Assembly: GCA_037349105.1 (NCBI GenBank)
Contig: JAYJMM010000109.1
Span: 4,296,001-4,360,000, forward strand
DNA: 64,000 nt
Direction: 5' to 3'
Source: Limnomonas spitsbergensis
Lineage: Eukaryota; Chlorophyta; Chlorophyceae; Chlamydomonadales
Shown here piece after piece: positions 9,710 through 21,300 of the stretch. The stretch's first letter is position 1. Each line of letters starts with the position of its first letter. A program made the translations under genes and the position numbers. Under the pieces are notes generated by a model. It made no database searches. It saw only the letters and a list, made by a program, of their open reading frames with translations, and was not told the DNA's origin.

Positions 9710-11254
9710 CTAATTGAGCGGAATCTTATTCCCTTGCTGCTTATGCATCTGGTACACTCCAGACATGGCGTTGTACTGCCCTCGCAGGCTTAAAACGCGC
9801 CTTGAAAGCGCTTCCTTGTCCTGCTGATCCGGCAGGGCGTCAATGAGCTTCACAATGTCGTACGCTGTCCAGTACGAGTTGCTGCGCTCATAGCAGCCGT
9901 TGTCACATTTGAAGACCTCCTTAAGCATCTTGAGATCGTGCGGGATGTTGAAGGCTTCCTTGGTGTCAAAGTAACTGCAAGGGGTGGGCAGGTTTTGGTG
10001 CAGAGTTCAAAGAAGACACAAAGATAATGTGAAATGGGAGGCTCATGGTCATGCATGCCCTCCCTCGTAAATCCCGATGGCTAGAGGCAAATACTTTCAG
10101 ACTGAACTGCTCCAAGTAACATATTCATCTGGTGACAGTAAAAAGCTCAAATTGCTGCTGTTCAGATGAGGGTTGGTGGCCTCCAAGGAACTCCTATACT
10201 AGATGCACTTGTAAGTCATTCTTCTCCTCAAACTAATGTAGCCTACATGATCCTAGAACAGACCGTGGTTGCAATGTACGGTACATTCGGCATAAACCTG
10301 TTGCAATCCACACTCAACCACTCCCCAATTCAGACGCACCTAAACAAGTAGTAAAAGTTGTCGAAGCCAGACCATGTGATTGCTGCAGAAGGGGATGCAG
10401 AGGGTCAGGGATGGCAGAAAGTTATGCAAAACAGAGCTGTGTACCATCAGCAGGCCAGCTGGCATGGGATGTGAGGAATTCAGGCAGGCAAGCATGGTAC
10501 GACATTTCATGAATATCCAGTAAAGCCACCAGTCATGTACGATTTTTTGGGCCGAAATTTAAAGCCGTAAAATAATATGAAGGCAGGCGATAGGAACTCC
10601 TCAAAGGTCCGCACGCTCCGATCACCATTCACCGATAGCCGGATTCCGGGAATGCCCCTACCTGACAAGCACAACGAGCAGGGTTCGTGAGTTGCGATGA
10701 AGAAGCACTCTTTCGCCGGCGGCTGTTCACTCGCTGGCATGCTGTTCAGGGTCCTGCGATCGGATCGCGTGATCGGGGCCTCGGGGAAATCTCAGAAAGC
10801 CACTCATGTTCATAGGCCGATCAAGATCCGCATACACATGAGGATCGACTTACATTACAGGAAATCGGCTTTCAGGCGAGGATAATCGCACTGTCTAGTA
10901 CGCCGAAGACGGCATTTTCTGCAGTCGCAGCATTCGTCATTACTTCACCGAATCCGCCCTACCTTAGACAGGATACTTCGCCATGCAGAAGTGGCCACTC
11001 CATCTCCTTGTTAGTATCAGCACAAACAAGCGAAAGGTCTGACTTGCGAATAATCGCAGCACCGAAGAGTTTGTTGCCCTCCTGCACGTGCCAAGAACAG
11101 TGATGCGCCCAACCGCGCAGGTGAAATAGAAATTGAGATTAAGATATATTCAACATACTTGCACAGCATCTGAAGTCTTGGGTGCAATGTCCTTCTCGAT
11201 CACATCAAGCAGGTGCTCTAAAAACTGCCGGGAGTGCTCCATCGCAATGGTAAG
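9710..11254 (-). CDS. CDA-fold nucleoside deaminase-like gene, left copy (one exon not found)
   Basis: Four minus-strand exons fit by phase: 11254-11159, 11081-10963, 10753-10662 and terminal 9974-9710. Exon 1 encodes AMEHSRQFLEHLLDVIEKD and is open to an upstream AG, so the true start may be in an earlier exon. Exon 2 carries NKLFGAAI and the H-x-E zinc/proton site (PLLHGEV). Exon 3 carries THEPCSLCLS, the P-C-x-x-C zinc motif of cytidine/nucleoside deaminases. The last exon (EAFNIPHDLKMLKEVF... ending NKIPLN) resembles the C-terminus of that bacterial/algal deaminase group. Exon 3 ends in phase 1 and exon 4 needs phase 2, so a short exon (expected W-x-GF...YYLF segment) is missing or unseen. 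The gene may be functional with a microexon, or already broken. Substrate unknown. Right duplicate: only the last exon, frameshifted (23147-23409). Confidence 0.65.
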
Positions 11255-11457
11255 CTGGAAGTTAAGGGCTGTACGCCTCGCTAGATACGGAGTACAATTC
11301 GATCTTGAGGATCAGCAAAACAGGTTGTGTATACCGAACATACAAAAGTGACCTCTGCCTGTGGTCCTGGAGACATGTTCCATCCGATGACACCAGTGCT
11401 GACTCATCAGTGTCAACCATGCCCGGTGTCATACCAGACAGTTTGGCACTAAAAGTT

Positions 11458-11565
11458 AATAACGTTACGCCTCTTGAGCCCGCTCAAAGCTAGGCCGCGT
11501 GGGCGCCTAACTGTTCAGAAGGGAGAAAAGAGGAAACTTAAAGGAAGAGGGGAGGGAAGGAACAT
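11458..11565 (-). mobile_element. LINE 3' end fragment, minus orientation
   Basis: On the minus strand this matches the end at 26285-26380: a T/C-rich tract, then AACAGTTAGGCGCCCACGCG, GCCGCGTGG, AGCGGGC and GGCGTAACGTTATT. Similar ends occur at 25555-25640 and 58500-58575. Only the 3' terminal part is present. Confidence 0.65.
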
Positions 11566-11789
11566 ATAGTTTGGCACTATAAGTGATGTAGTCTGTGCAA
11601 CTCTCACAGCATTACTTGTGAGATTGCCAGCCGTTACCTGATTCTCGGGTTCAGACTTCAGACAAAAGGTAAAGTGGCATTTCCGCAGTGTTGGTTTCGC
11701 ATGATTGCACTCAGCAATTATTGAATAAGAAGCCATCTCATCCACTGAGCTGTTTCAGTCCTTATCATGGTTATGACAACTCCTGGTGC

Positions 11790-12065
11790 ACAACAGACAA
11801 CCTGTTACATGTTTGGCAGCATGTACTTCGCTTCTACAACGCTGCGGTAACACCAGCAGCACAGCAAGACAGTCCACTCATGGTGGCAGCCATGGCGGCC
11901 GACATGCAGCTCGCTGTCAGGCAGGGCACCGGAGGGCGCTATTAGTGTAGTGATTTGCTAGGTGCCTTGGAGGAGCTGGAGCTGGGATCAGCCGTCCACA
12001 AACTGCGTCAGACAGTGACTGACCTGCAGCCGCTACCTGTCACAGAGGTGCTAGCGTTAGTTGAT
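11790..12065 (+). mobile_element. LINE coding fragment (plus)
   Basis: Matches 24630-24890 of the longer LINE remnant, including the QHVLRFYNAAVTPAAQQDS-like stretch and the downstream Leu-rich block before the LVDAA position. It ends near 12066, where glutamate synthase exon 31 sequence begins. The fragment is too short to encode an active protein. Confidence 0.7.
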
Positions 12066-13385
12066 CCAGCATACCAGCGACCGGTCAATGTTGATGATGT
12101 CACACGTCTTGGAAATGGAGCCCTGTGCAAGTGTGGGTGGGGTGCAGCAGTTTTTGCTGTTGTCTGTACAGGTGTGGGTGGGTTGCTGCAATTATTACTT
12201 TTTTTTAACAGGTGTAGACCGTGGATTGCTGCAGTTATTTGTTTGCTTTTGTTGTGGCAACATTGGACCGAGGACCAAGGGGGCAGGCGGGCTGACCTAC
12301 CCACCTGATGGCTCCCAGAGACATGCCACCGGTGCAGAAGCGCTTCATGATGTCCTCGACGGGCTCCACCTGATCCAAGGAGATGGCTTGCCTGTGCATG
12401 GAGGGGGGGGGGACAGAGAGTGTGTAAAAGGGGGCCATGAACGAGTCAAAGTGCAATAGGCAGTATTTGAAATCGCCATGAGGGGGATGGCGGAAAAGGA
12501 CTCATGCAGTTTAAAACGGTGCACACACGCTGGGCCCTGCTGAACGCTCGGCCGCGTGGGGCTGCTAGGGAATGACTAAATTCAATTCCAGCCACCTTCC
12601 ACAGCTAGGACCTTGGTACGGCCATGCCCTACTCCTATATGAGGGGGCAGGAACATGGAACCTAGCGATCTAGCCAGGGGAAGAGAAGATCTCATGTAGT
12701 GCTTTCATGAGATTCATGACAAAGCTCTTCAGGACAAAGCTTGTGGACCAGGAAGTGCCTAGGGGACGCAGTTAAGGCTGCATGTGCTTGGCTGCCGGCC
12801 AAGTAACACAAGCGTGCAACCCCTCATCCTCCCTCGCTCACTTTGACTTACCAAACTCAAAGAAGTCCCGGAGCACTGCCACTAGGGAGTTCACGAAGTG
12901 CTCCTGGTAGGCCGCATAAGCCTGCTCGCTGCCTTCAGAGCCAGTGCCCATGCCGATGGCCTTGTGCAGCAGCTTGGCCATGGTCTGGTTGTTAGAGTGG
13001 AACTCACCCTGCGGGAGATAAGGCAGGCAGTTAAGATAAGCATTCCAGGGCTAGGGCTGCCAGCCGCTGCTTGCTCGTACCTTAGCCTTGCTCTGGATAA
13101 AGCCGAAGTCCTCGAGCTTGGTCATGAGCTTCTCCGGGAAGCCCTTGGCCCACAGCGTTTCGTTCTCCCGCTGAAGGTCCTGCAGGCTCATGCCACCAAT
13201 GCGCGATACAGAGCCCCTGAAGCACATCAAAAGAAGCTTGAGGGTCAAGGTAGGCAGCAAGAAAAGGCAAGGCAGGGCAGCTGGCATCCTGGTGAAGGCA
13301 GCGGAAAGGAAGCAGGCAACAAGTCAAGGCAGGCAGCAGGGCCAAAGGGCGGCATCCTGTTGCCAAGCACAGGCTGGAGCTCATA
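12066..13385 (-). pseudogene. Rearranged glutamate synthase fragment (exons 31 part, 22, 21, 20)
   Basis: Two pieces of the Fd-GOGAT gene are joined. 12070-12260 matches 28620-28760 (start of exon 31 plus upstream intron), and 12275-13385 matches 32900-34075 (exons 22, 21 and 20 with introns). About 4 kb of the parent between them is missing, so this is a duplicated and internally deleted DNA segment. Coding of exons 20 and 21 is well kept ([29 protein letters not shown]), suggesting a fairly young copy. Exon 22 keeps the [14 protein letters not shown] frame. A complete protein is impossible. Confidence 0.85.
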
Positions 13386-13394
13386 GCGGGGCAG

Positions 13395-14165
13395 CGCATT
13401 GAGCATGAAGCTGTAGAGCTGGATAGTGGAAAGGCCATCGGTAGCCTGACAGGCCTTCGCCTTCGCCTCCAGATGTTTGAAGACCGTGGAAGGACTCCCT
13501 TGATTTCGCCTTTCGAAAACCTAGCCAGGCCCTTCAGAAATGCCGGGCGATCTTGACAAAAAAAGAGGGATTAGACTGCCCTGTCCGCTGAGGTACAGAG
13601 AACAGAGCACTTGCTGCCTCCAGATCTTTGAAGACTGGAGGGGCTCCCCTAACTCTTGTCTTATCGAAGACTTAGCCAGGTCCTCCAGACATGCCGGGCG
13701 ATTTCGACCAAAGAAGAGGGATTAGACTGCCCCGTCTGCTGAGGTACAGATAACAGAGTACTTCCTACCGTCTGCCCCAGAGTATCTTCACCACTGCGTT
13801 GCGCACCTGGCACACAGTGCAATAATAGAAGGATGAAAGAAAGAAAGCTACACCCCATGGGAGGCGTGAGACTGTGAGAGTCATATTATGTTTATAACCA
13901 TGGTTTGTCAAACATGGCTTCAAAATTCCACGGCTGAGCTAGAGAAGGGTGAAAGCTCTCACCTGCTGCGATGGCCCTGCCTTGAAGGAGTCACTGTGCA
14001 GCATGTTGGCCACCGTCTGGCTGAGGCGGTCTTTGAACATGGTGGCAATCATGTTCTTTTGACATGATTGGCGGAGCAGATGAGGGCACCGGCCATGACC
14101 TTAAGGAGCTGCTGAGCAGTGAAGAAGGCGCTTCTCATGTCCGCAACCATGCTCATGGAGGGCTT
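13395..14165 (-). pseudogene. Unrecognised exon remnants, minus strand
   Basis: Exon-like stretches on the minus strand: 14165-14075 reads MVADMRSAFFTAQQLLKVMA and GALICSANHVK. After an apparent frame break, 14055-13975 reads MIATMFKDRLSQTVANMLHS and SFKAGPSQQ and ends at a GTGAGA donor. 13457-13395 reads GLSTIQLYSFMLNALPRYE after a CAG acceptor. I cannot name the family. The frame break near 14060 and isolation between repeats suggest a gene fragment carried in by rearrangement. Confidence 0.4.
13467..13766. repeat. Tandem duplication of about 150 bp
   Basis: Two diverged copies (13467-13617 and 13618-13766) share CCTCCAGAT.TTTGAAGAC, CTTAGCCAGG, ATGCCGGGCGAT and AGAGGGATTAGACTGCCC. The spacing is about 150 bp. 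No coding meaning seen. Confidence 0.8.
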
Positions 14166-15036
14166 CGTAGCGGCGCACCAGCTTCTAACACCATCACCCC
14201 CTGGCTGACCTCACACACAGTGAGCCTCAGGGCTACACAGCAGCCCACCGAAGCCTCTACCGCACGGGGCAGTCTCAGAGCTCCTTGGACAGCAGCTGGT
14301 GAACCATGTTCGATATGGTGTCGGAACCATATCGTGCTCTCGTGGGAGTGATGGACGCATGCGAGATACCTACAAGGACGAATCAGCTGATCAGAAATGA
14401 AATCTGGGATGGCCTGGTGAGGCTGTGCAATGCTGCATGTGCCGGCGCATTCCATGCCGCACATGGCTACGCATGGGTTGCATGACACCATTCGAACAAC
14501 CGAGTTTCAAATCACCTGCTAGGCCTGCCTGCGCTGCTGGGCCTGGAGACGGAGATCTCCATGGCTGCAGTACTGGCAAATGATGGCTGCGGATAACAAA
14601 TGGGGAGCAGCCCTGTGCCTCTGCTGTAATGAGAGGCTAGGACTGCCGGAGCCGTGATGAGTTGGCGCAGGGAGGGGCTCAACACGCGGCAATTAGATTT
14701 GACCGGTTTGCGCAGATGACGCACAGCTCTTTAAGCTTAGCCATCGTGAGGAGTGCTTGCGCCAGGGGACGAAGGGGGCACTCGACCGACAAGTTCGTTC
14801 GCTATCGTGATGCTATGAAGGACGTCGCAATATGAACTCCCATGTATTTGATATTAAACAGCGTCCAGTATTCACTGTGTTCCATGTTCGCGAAGGTCAC
14901 CTGACTGACCCCCCCCCTGCCCCCTAGGGTTGGGACCGGTGGTTGGGACTGTGCCTCCAGTAGAACACAGTAGAGCATACTGCTGCTTCTAATCCACTTC
15001 TACTCGCCGAGTTTGTGACGTCAAGTGGTCAATACC
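14166..15036. other. No gene recognised
   Basis: Junction DNA between the two duplicate copies. Short open frames only, with no motif or exon chain. A run of C (about 14912-14920) is present. Confidence 0.4.
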
Positions 15037-15053
15037 ATCAGACAAAAGCAAAA

Positions 15054-16060
15054 ATCTTATTCAGACTCAAGAATCGCATGAAGCATGTTAATCGCTTGGA
15101 CACATTTCAGGAAGATCCAGAGGGCGAAGCCTGGTAAAAGCATCCCATCGATCGAATGCATGGTTCCGGTAAGGTAGCTTGCCTGCTTCGAGTGCCTGCT
15201 TAGCTCAAGTGTCATGGCAGCCAAAAAGAAACCATAGCAGATGATCACTATGCATTTTAGCCCCCTCATTCCTGCATGAAAGAGGCAGTGGTTTCCGACT
15301 TTCCAGCTGAAGCATCTAGCTATTCTGCTATGCATGCCCCCTACTTCCCTTGCCCCCTCACCTTCAAGACACTTACGTACAGGCTATTGGCCATAGTGGC
15401 AGTAGACCTACGGACCACAGTGCCACCAAAACTGATAAACTGGCTTTCCATTGATTGCAGCACCAATGCGATACTTCCTTCGGTCTTCGGATGCCAGGCC
15501 ATACAACAGGACAACAGGTACATAGATAAAAATGCGTAGGGTATCTAAATGGATTCCAATCCAATATGCTTCGACAAGACGAGATTCTCCTTAATCATGG
15601 ACTCCTCAGCATCTTTTGATTGGATGCTGAAAGTTCATTACATTATAACCGGCATGTGATTCAACCTCTAATGCAATTGAGAATTCCCTGGTTCTTAAGG
15701 AGTTTACATCTCCTCCCTCCAGTGCTATCTGCGAGTAGGGAGTTGTTCCCATGAACCTGTTGCATGGAGTGCCTTGACACAGTAACTCAGCACAGTAAAA
15801 TCAAGGGGTGGGAAGCCACAGGAGTTTGATCCGGGTCAAGACCAGGGTTCAGAAAAATGCTAGGAGGCAAATATGCAGGATGCAGCGATTGCTCAACCTG
15901 AAGCTGATATGACTGTTTTGCATTTTGCAGATCCGGCCCCCATGGCTCCCCACCCCCTGGTACAATCAAGGAAATCACCATATCAACCAAACGTTTTCCT
16001 ATGCTATACCATGCCGGAAAACACAGGGCCGCTGGTTTCTGCCTGTGTTTCATGACATGT
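15054..16060 (-). pseudogene. Membrane-protein gene remnant, right copy
   Basis: Same gene as 690-1545. Minus-strand exon-like parts: about 16056-15961 (KPAALCFPAWYSIGKRLVD, hydrophobic tail); 15550-15377, ending at a GTAAGT donor (SLSVLVALWSVGLLPLWPIA); and 15271-15054 after a CAG acceptor (VIICYGFFLAAMTLELSRHS, then a second hydrophobic stretch LLPGFALWIFLKCVQ). The junction between the last two needs phase 2, but the last exon carries one extra base near 15256 against the left copy, which breaks the frame. So both copies appear damaged. Family not recognised. Confidence 0.4.
15807..15960. mobile_element. Short TIR element (MITE), 154 bp
   Basis: The left copy has one TACAATCAAGG (about 1451-1461). 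Here it is split into TAAAATCAAGG (15796-15806) and TACAATCAAGG (15961-15971) flanking the insert, which marks a target-site duplication of 9 to 11 bp. The insert ends are inverted repeats of about 27 bp with mismatches (GGTGGGAAGCC...GATCC against GGATC...GGCTCCCCACC). No coding capacity. Duplication length suggests a Mutator-like origin (inference). Confidence 0.8.
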
Positions 16061-16344
16061 TTCTGACTGGCCTCATAGGCTTGGACCCATGCATGTACAT
16101 GTCCATCTATACTTACTTATCCCTTTCTGTCACACATGCAGCAGCTGCCTATTGTTTTACAGTGCACGGGGATTTAAGAGAAGCACAGGACCTGGACTCT
16201 ATCACCACTGCGAGCAAGTGGCTTAATAAACGAGGACATCACAGTTGGTCCTCGCGTTTGTGTGCCATAATGACATACCGGTAGGTTCAGACTTCGGAGC
16301 ATTGCAATTCGAGCTTGCATGGCCCAGCTCGGTATGTCTGCCTG

Positions 16345-16539
16345 TTTCAGCTGCAATTCAGTCATATCTCGGCCTATAGCCTTGGGGAAGTGGTGCAGCA
16401 GGGCTTCCCCAGAGGCCGGCCGGTCATTGTTTGGTCCCGTGGTGGCCCAATGGTTCGCTGCACGCTGAAACTATCACTACTAGGCATCACTGACCTGCTA
16501 CAACAAACAGCATGTGGACTGGAGAGGGGGATCAACTGA
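16345..16539 (+). other. Open frame kept in both duplicate copies, function unknown
   Basis: Right-copy partner of 1843-2037. It keeps the same frame and stop, with synonymous and conservative changes. The family is not recognised, and the frame may be fortuitous. Confidence 0.25.
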
Positions 16540-17438
16540 GAGATGAAGATGGAGCTCAGGGGCTGAAGCCACTCCGAAGGCCTTGAATGGAAGTATGAAA
16601 CTGACAGACACATGGTAGGGCCATCTGGTGAAACTTGTGCTGTATCTTGCCATGTCGTGTTACCTTGGTAGTAAAATCTGGCTAATTCTGTGTCGTACCG
16701 GGTCGTATCGGGCTACCATGGACGAACGGACGACTCAATCACTGATGGACTGATTCTACTGTTCCTCCCAGCGTGTCAGAGCCGCGACTACTGAGAAGGC
16801 TAGCACCAAAGTTGAGTGCCTCCCGCTCAAGTCAAACATGGTCACTGATGACATCTTGGGACCGCTGGAACAGCTTACAGTATGTCGCGAGAAAAGTCGC
16901 CCCAGGTGAGATTGGTGGCCCGGAAAATAAATCTGGGATACTTGGTTACCGCTGCCTGCAAGCCGGGCAGCCTGTATAGTTTTAAGCATGCAGGCGGGAA
17001 ATCTTAGCAATGTAGCATAGATTGGTGTGACAGACTGGTGCCACGAGGCCTTCCATCGCTGTGAATCGAACCTCTGGGGTGGGTGCAGCCGTGCAGCATG
17101 GAACAGATAGATTTGCTCATTAAGTGCAAGACAACGGGGTAGAACGTCATGAAGATATACCGGTAACATGATTTGCATGTATGAAAAGTCCAGCAGCATG
17201 CATGAGCCATAATTCCAAGTCTCAGGCCTGCTGTTCTTAAATTTCTGCCGCGGCTTGTTTGGGGCAAGGGATACTAAGTACCGGTACCGGTACTCAGCAT
17301 GCAATTTCTAATACTACTATTGCAATATATCATGACTCATGAGTGGTGCAATTCCTACCGGTACTTACCTTTGAAGCTCCTCGGTCTTTGTTAATTTGTT
17401 GGATGTCTGCCTTGCCCCAATTAAATCTTTGCCCATGC

Positions 17439-18205
17439 CTGATTGCCTGGGTATGCCTATAAGATGTTGTAAATAAATTAGAATCGGTTAAAAGTGACCA
17501 AAAACACCGTGACTGCCGAAACTTTTCTTTTGCTGGACTTAACAAGGTTTGAGACCGGCCGCCCAACCCTAGAAACCTGAGACGCTAACACACAAAAAAA
17601 CAGCCCAGGTGTGCAGGGGGCCCTCGTCGACAGCTGAGAAAAGGCGAGCAGGAACAGGAAAGGCACACGACCAACAAGCACTCACACGGCCGCAATAACT
17701 TATGCGTAAAAAGTTCGGTTAAGGTCTGAAAAAACGGTTACCCCGCCTCGATGCCCCTCTAGCTATAGCACACTACCACAACAATCCCATCGAAAGCTGC
17801 TGCAAACGTTTCCACCAATCAAGACCGATAAAAACGATACCCAACCTACAGAAGGAGACAAGAGCTGACAGGGAGCCAGAAAGGGAGCTACCTGGACAGG
17901 GGCAAGGGCAATGGACTGAGGAAAACCCGTAGGCATACCATAACCCCCCACCCACTAAGACACAACTCACAACCTTGCAGCCAGCCAAAAGGCCCAAACT
18001 AACCCGAGGCCCTCTCAACACGAAGCAAACACAGCGAATGAAGTGACTACGACAACATGATGACGTAAACTTCCCACATGCCATAGTCTGTACTGGCAGT
18101 GTCATCAACATCACTGACATGGTAAAAAACAGGGGATAAAAAGTGTCATGTATACCCCCGACAGCCAGGAATTTGACGTTTAAATGTACGGGTTTTTGGC
18201 AGGCT
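17439..18205. other. No gene recognised; unmatched part of right copy
   Basis: This part has no counterpart in the left copy. A minus-strand frame of about 115 codons (17773-18120) is Cys/Leu/Ser-rich without a recognisable motif. The 3' part probably holds the promoter of the wall-type gene starting at 18306; a GGATAAAAAG stretch near 18133 is AT-rich, but I cannot assign it. Confidence 0.35.
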
Positions 18206-18305
18206 GTTTCAGAACAGATTCAAATGGCCGCCAAGGAGCGCTCGGAACGTTATCATCCATCACGATAAATCAAACAGTACCACAACTGGTAGTTACTGAC
18301 AGACT

Positions 18306-21300
18306 ATGCCGAGACGAGCCTCTATGCCCCTGCCTGGAGCGCAGACCTCAATGCTGTTGCTCGCAGCCCTCCTCTCTGCGGCATGTGTGGTACCAGCAGT
18401 GAGATTTCATGTTTTCGCCCTATTAGTATGCTGAACAGCAGTTTGCTTCACTGATAATGATTTTGTCCAAAACCGTACCGACCGGATGGTGTCTACTCCA
18501 TCCACGCTCAGGCGCTGCGCGACAACACGGCAACTTTTCACGATGCGCATGTCAAAAGGGGTTTCCGGAGAATGCATCAAGGTGAGATCTAGCAAGGACT
18601 GCCTTCGATTGTTTCAGTTCGTCCTGGTTTTCAGCGCATACCCACCCATCCACCCCGGCCCCCACCCACACACGGCGGCCCGGCCGAAGAATTCCCCATG
18701 GTTCATGTGCGACACTGCATCCAAATCAAGGCGATTGGCGGAATATAGAAATTGACTATCTGGCTGACAGGCGGCAAGATTCAAAATCGCCACCCAGGAT
18801 GACGAGCCTTTCCCGTCCCGAATGTGAAATAATATCACGCGGTACAGACTGATCGCGATGACAGGCATCTCTCGAGCACCCCCTTCATCAAAAATCGCTC
18901 AAGCTTCGTAGTAGGTGCCATCATGGCATGCATACAAAAACCACAGCTCCGTCCATGACGTTAACAAACGAACAACCTATGTTGCTCAACAACCTCAGCC
19001 GGGCATGTGAGGTGCAAGATTATCCTTGTCCTTGGTGCTGAGTCATAACTGAAACAATACTGCCTGACACACATGGTGACACCCAGGCCCTTCTGCCTCG
19101 GCATCGGAAGCCCCTCTGCATGGCTGCATGGCACACCACAACATCTGACTACCCTCCAATGAACATGTATTTTTGTGCCTACAGTCAGCATGGTGGATAA
19201 CAACCGGCAGAGAAACTTGCTGGCGACGACAGCTTCCAATCCCCTCTGCCTATGCCCCGACAACCTCATCGACTACCCCAGCCCAGCCGTTGTCATCGTT
19301 GATACAGCTGTTGACACAGTCGTAATCACAAACCCGACAACTATTAGTCTGGTCGTCGAAGCACCTAATGCAACGACCGCCGTCACCGTCACGGCAGGTT
19401 TGGCGGCTAATATCTTACTGATCTCAGCCAAGGCATTGACCTTGACACTGACGGCGGGCACTTCTAAATCCGTGACGGTCATCTCTCCCACGACAATGAC
19501 ACTGACTGTAACAGCTGGGGCGGCAGAAACATTGGTGATTTACGCCCCCACCTCCCTCACTGTCACGTTCACTGCGGGCATTGTCAGCAACGTCACCTTT
19601 ATCTCCCCAAGCGCCTGCACCTGCACCTCCGCCACACCAGACAAGCTACTGGTCTTTGCTCCCCTGTCGCCCACAGTGACTGTCACTACAACTGCCCTCT
19701 TCCTGAACATCACAGCGCCCCTGGCGACAACAGTGACCATAACAGCCGGCACAGGGCAGAAAATCCTCTTGTACGCCCCAATGTTGAAAACACTGACCAT
19801 CACCTCCACAGCCACAGACATCACAATTAAAGCTGCAGCACCCAACACCGTCACCCTGACCATCCCAGCCAATGCCAATGTCACATACATAACGGTCCTA
19901 ATCCCTGATGGATGCAACACTTGCCCACTCATTGGAACCTCGTCAAGCATCCCACCCCCTTCTCCCCCCCCATTCCCACCCCCTTCTCCCCCCCATCCCC
20001 ACCCCCTTCTCCCCCCTCATTCCCACCCCCTTCTCCCCCCCCATCCCCACCCCCTTCTCCCCCCCCATCTCCACCCCCTTCTCCCCCTCTGTCCCCACCC
20101 CCTTCTCCCCCCTCATTCCCACCCCCTTCTCCCCCTCCGTCCCCACCCCCTTCTCCCCCTCCATCCCCACCCCCTTCTCCCCCCCCATCCCCACCCCCTT
20201 CTCTCCCCCCATTCCCACCCCCTTCTCCCCCCCCATCCCCACCCTTTTCTCCCCCCCCATCCCCACCCCCTTCTCCCCCCCCATCCCCACCCCCTTCTCC
20301 CCCCCCATCCCCACCTCCTTCCCCCCCCCCATCTCCACCACCTTCTCCCCCTCTGTCCCCACCCCCTTCTCCCCCCCCATTCCCACCCCCTTCTCCCCCC
20401 CCATTCCCACCCCCTTCTCCCCCCCCATCCCCACCCCCTTCTCCCCCCCCATCCCCACCTCCTTCTCCCCCCCCATCTCCACCCCCTTCTCCACCACCTT
20501 CTCCCCCACCATCCCCACCCCCTTCTCCCCCTCCGTCCCCACCCCCTTCTCCCCCACCATCCTCACCCCCTTCTCCCCCTCTGTCCCCACCCCCGTCTCC
20601 CCCTCTGTCCCCACCCCCTTCTCCCCCTCCGTCCCCACCCCCTTCTCCCCCACCATCCTCACCCCCTTCTCCCCCTCTGTCCCCACCCCCGTCTCCCCCT
20701 CTGTCCCCGCCCCCTTCTCCCCCTCCGTCCCCATCCCCTTCTCCTCCTTCCCCACTCTCTCTGCCTTCCCCATCATCTGGTAGCTCTGCTTCATACCCGT
20801 ATATCAGCAACCCTCGTTGGAATGGCGGGTGCCAGGCAGGCAACCAGTGGTATACACCTGCAATCTCTGGAACTGCTCTGTAAGTTGTTATCATTCACAC
20901 TGCTAGAGTTCATTATGTGGGATAAGATGCAGTATGGTATGGCATATTTGAAATGCCTTTCCTCCGGTATAAAAGGACCATCTCTTTCATTGTCCGCGAG
21001 TCACAATATGAACCAAAGTGTTGATTTCCGCTTGAAGCAGGCATTGACACATTGAATAATGAGCATTTGCATGGATCCTTAAACAACCTAATGTTGAATA
21101 GACAGGAGGCTTAGCACACCTACAATGCAAGTCTTGCCATACTTGTTTGACTGACACGAATCACTATTGCTGTCCTTTCCTCAACAGCTACGACCTCACC
21201 AACTATAATGGTGTGCGCTACGGGGGCTATACCATCACATGCACTACATCAGCACCCCGGAATACTATTGTTGGAACCTACAATGAAAATTATAGTGCGG

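Larger units (their letters stand above)
685..10505 (+). repeat. Left copy of a direct segmental duplication
   Basis: Four blocks match the right copy in the same order and orientation: 685-2922 with 15037-17438, about 6000-6550 with 18207-18600, 7881-9297 with 18766-19737, and 9555-10505 with 22992-24150. The copies differ by many substitutions and small indels, so the event is not very recent. The left copy is interrupted by minisatellites (2935-4830), a glutamate synthase exon fragment (4815-5240) and TIR elements (5455-5905, 6690-7835, 7951-8382). It lacks the right copy's wall-gene 3' part (19738-22990). Confidence 0.85.

Noticed and set aside
19929..20894. Long minus-strand Gly/Glu/Asp-rich open frames opposite the proline-rich region
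   Set aside because: They are the reverse reading of a 24-bp repeat whose length is a multiple of three. No start context, splice sites or domain supports them.
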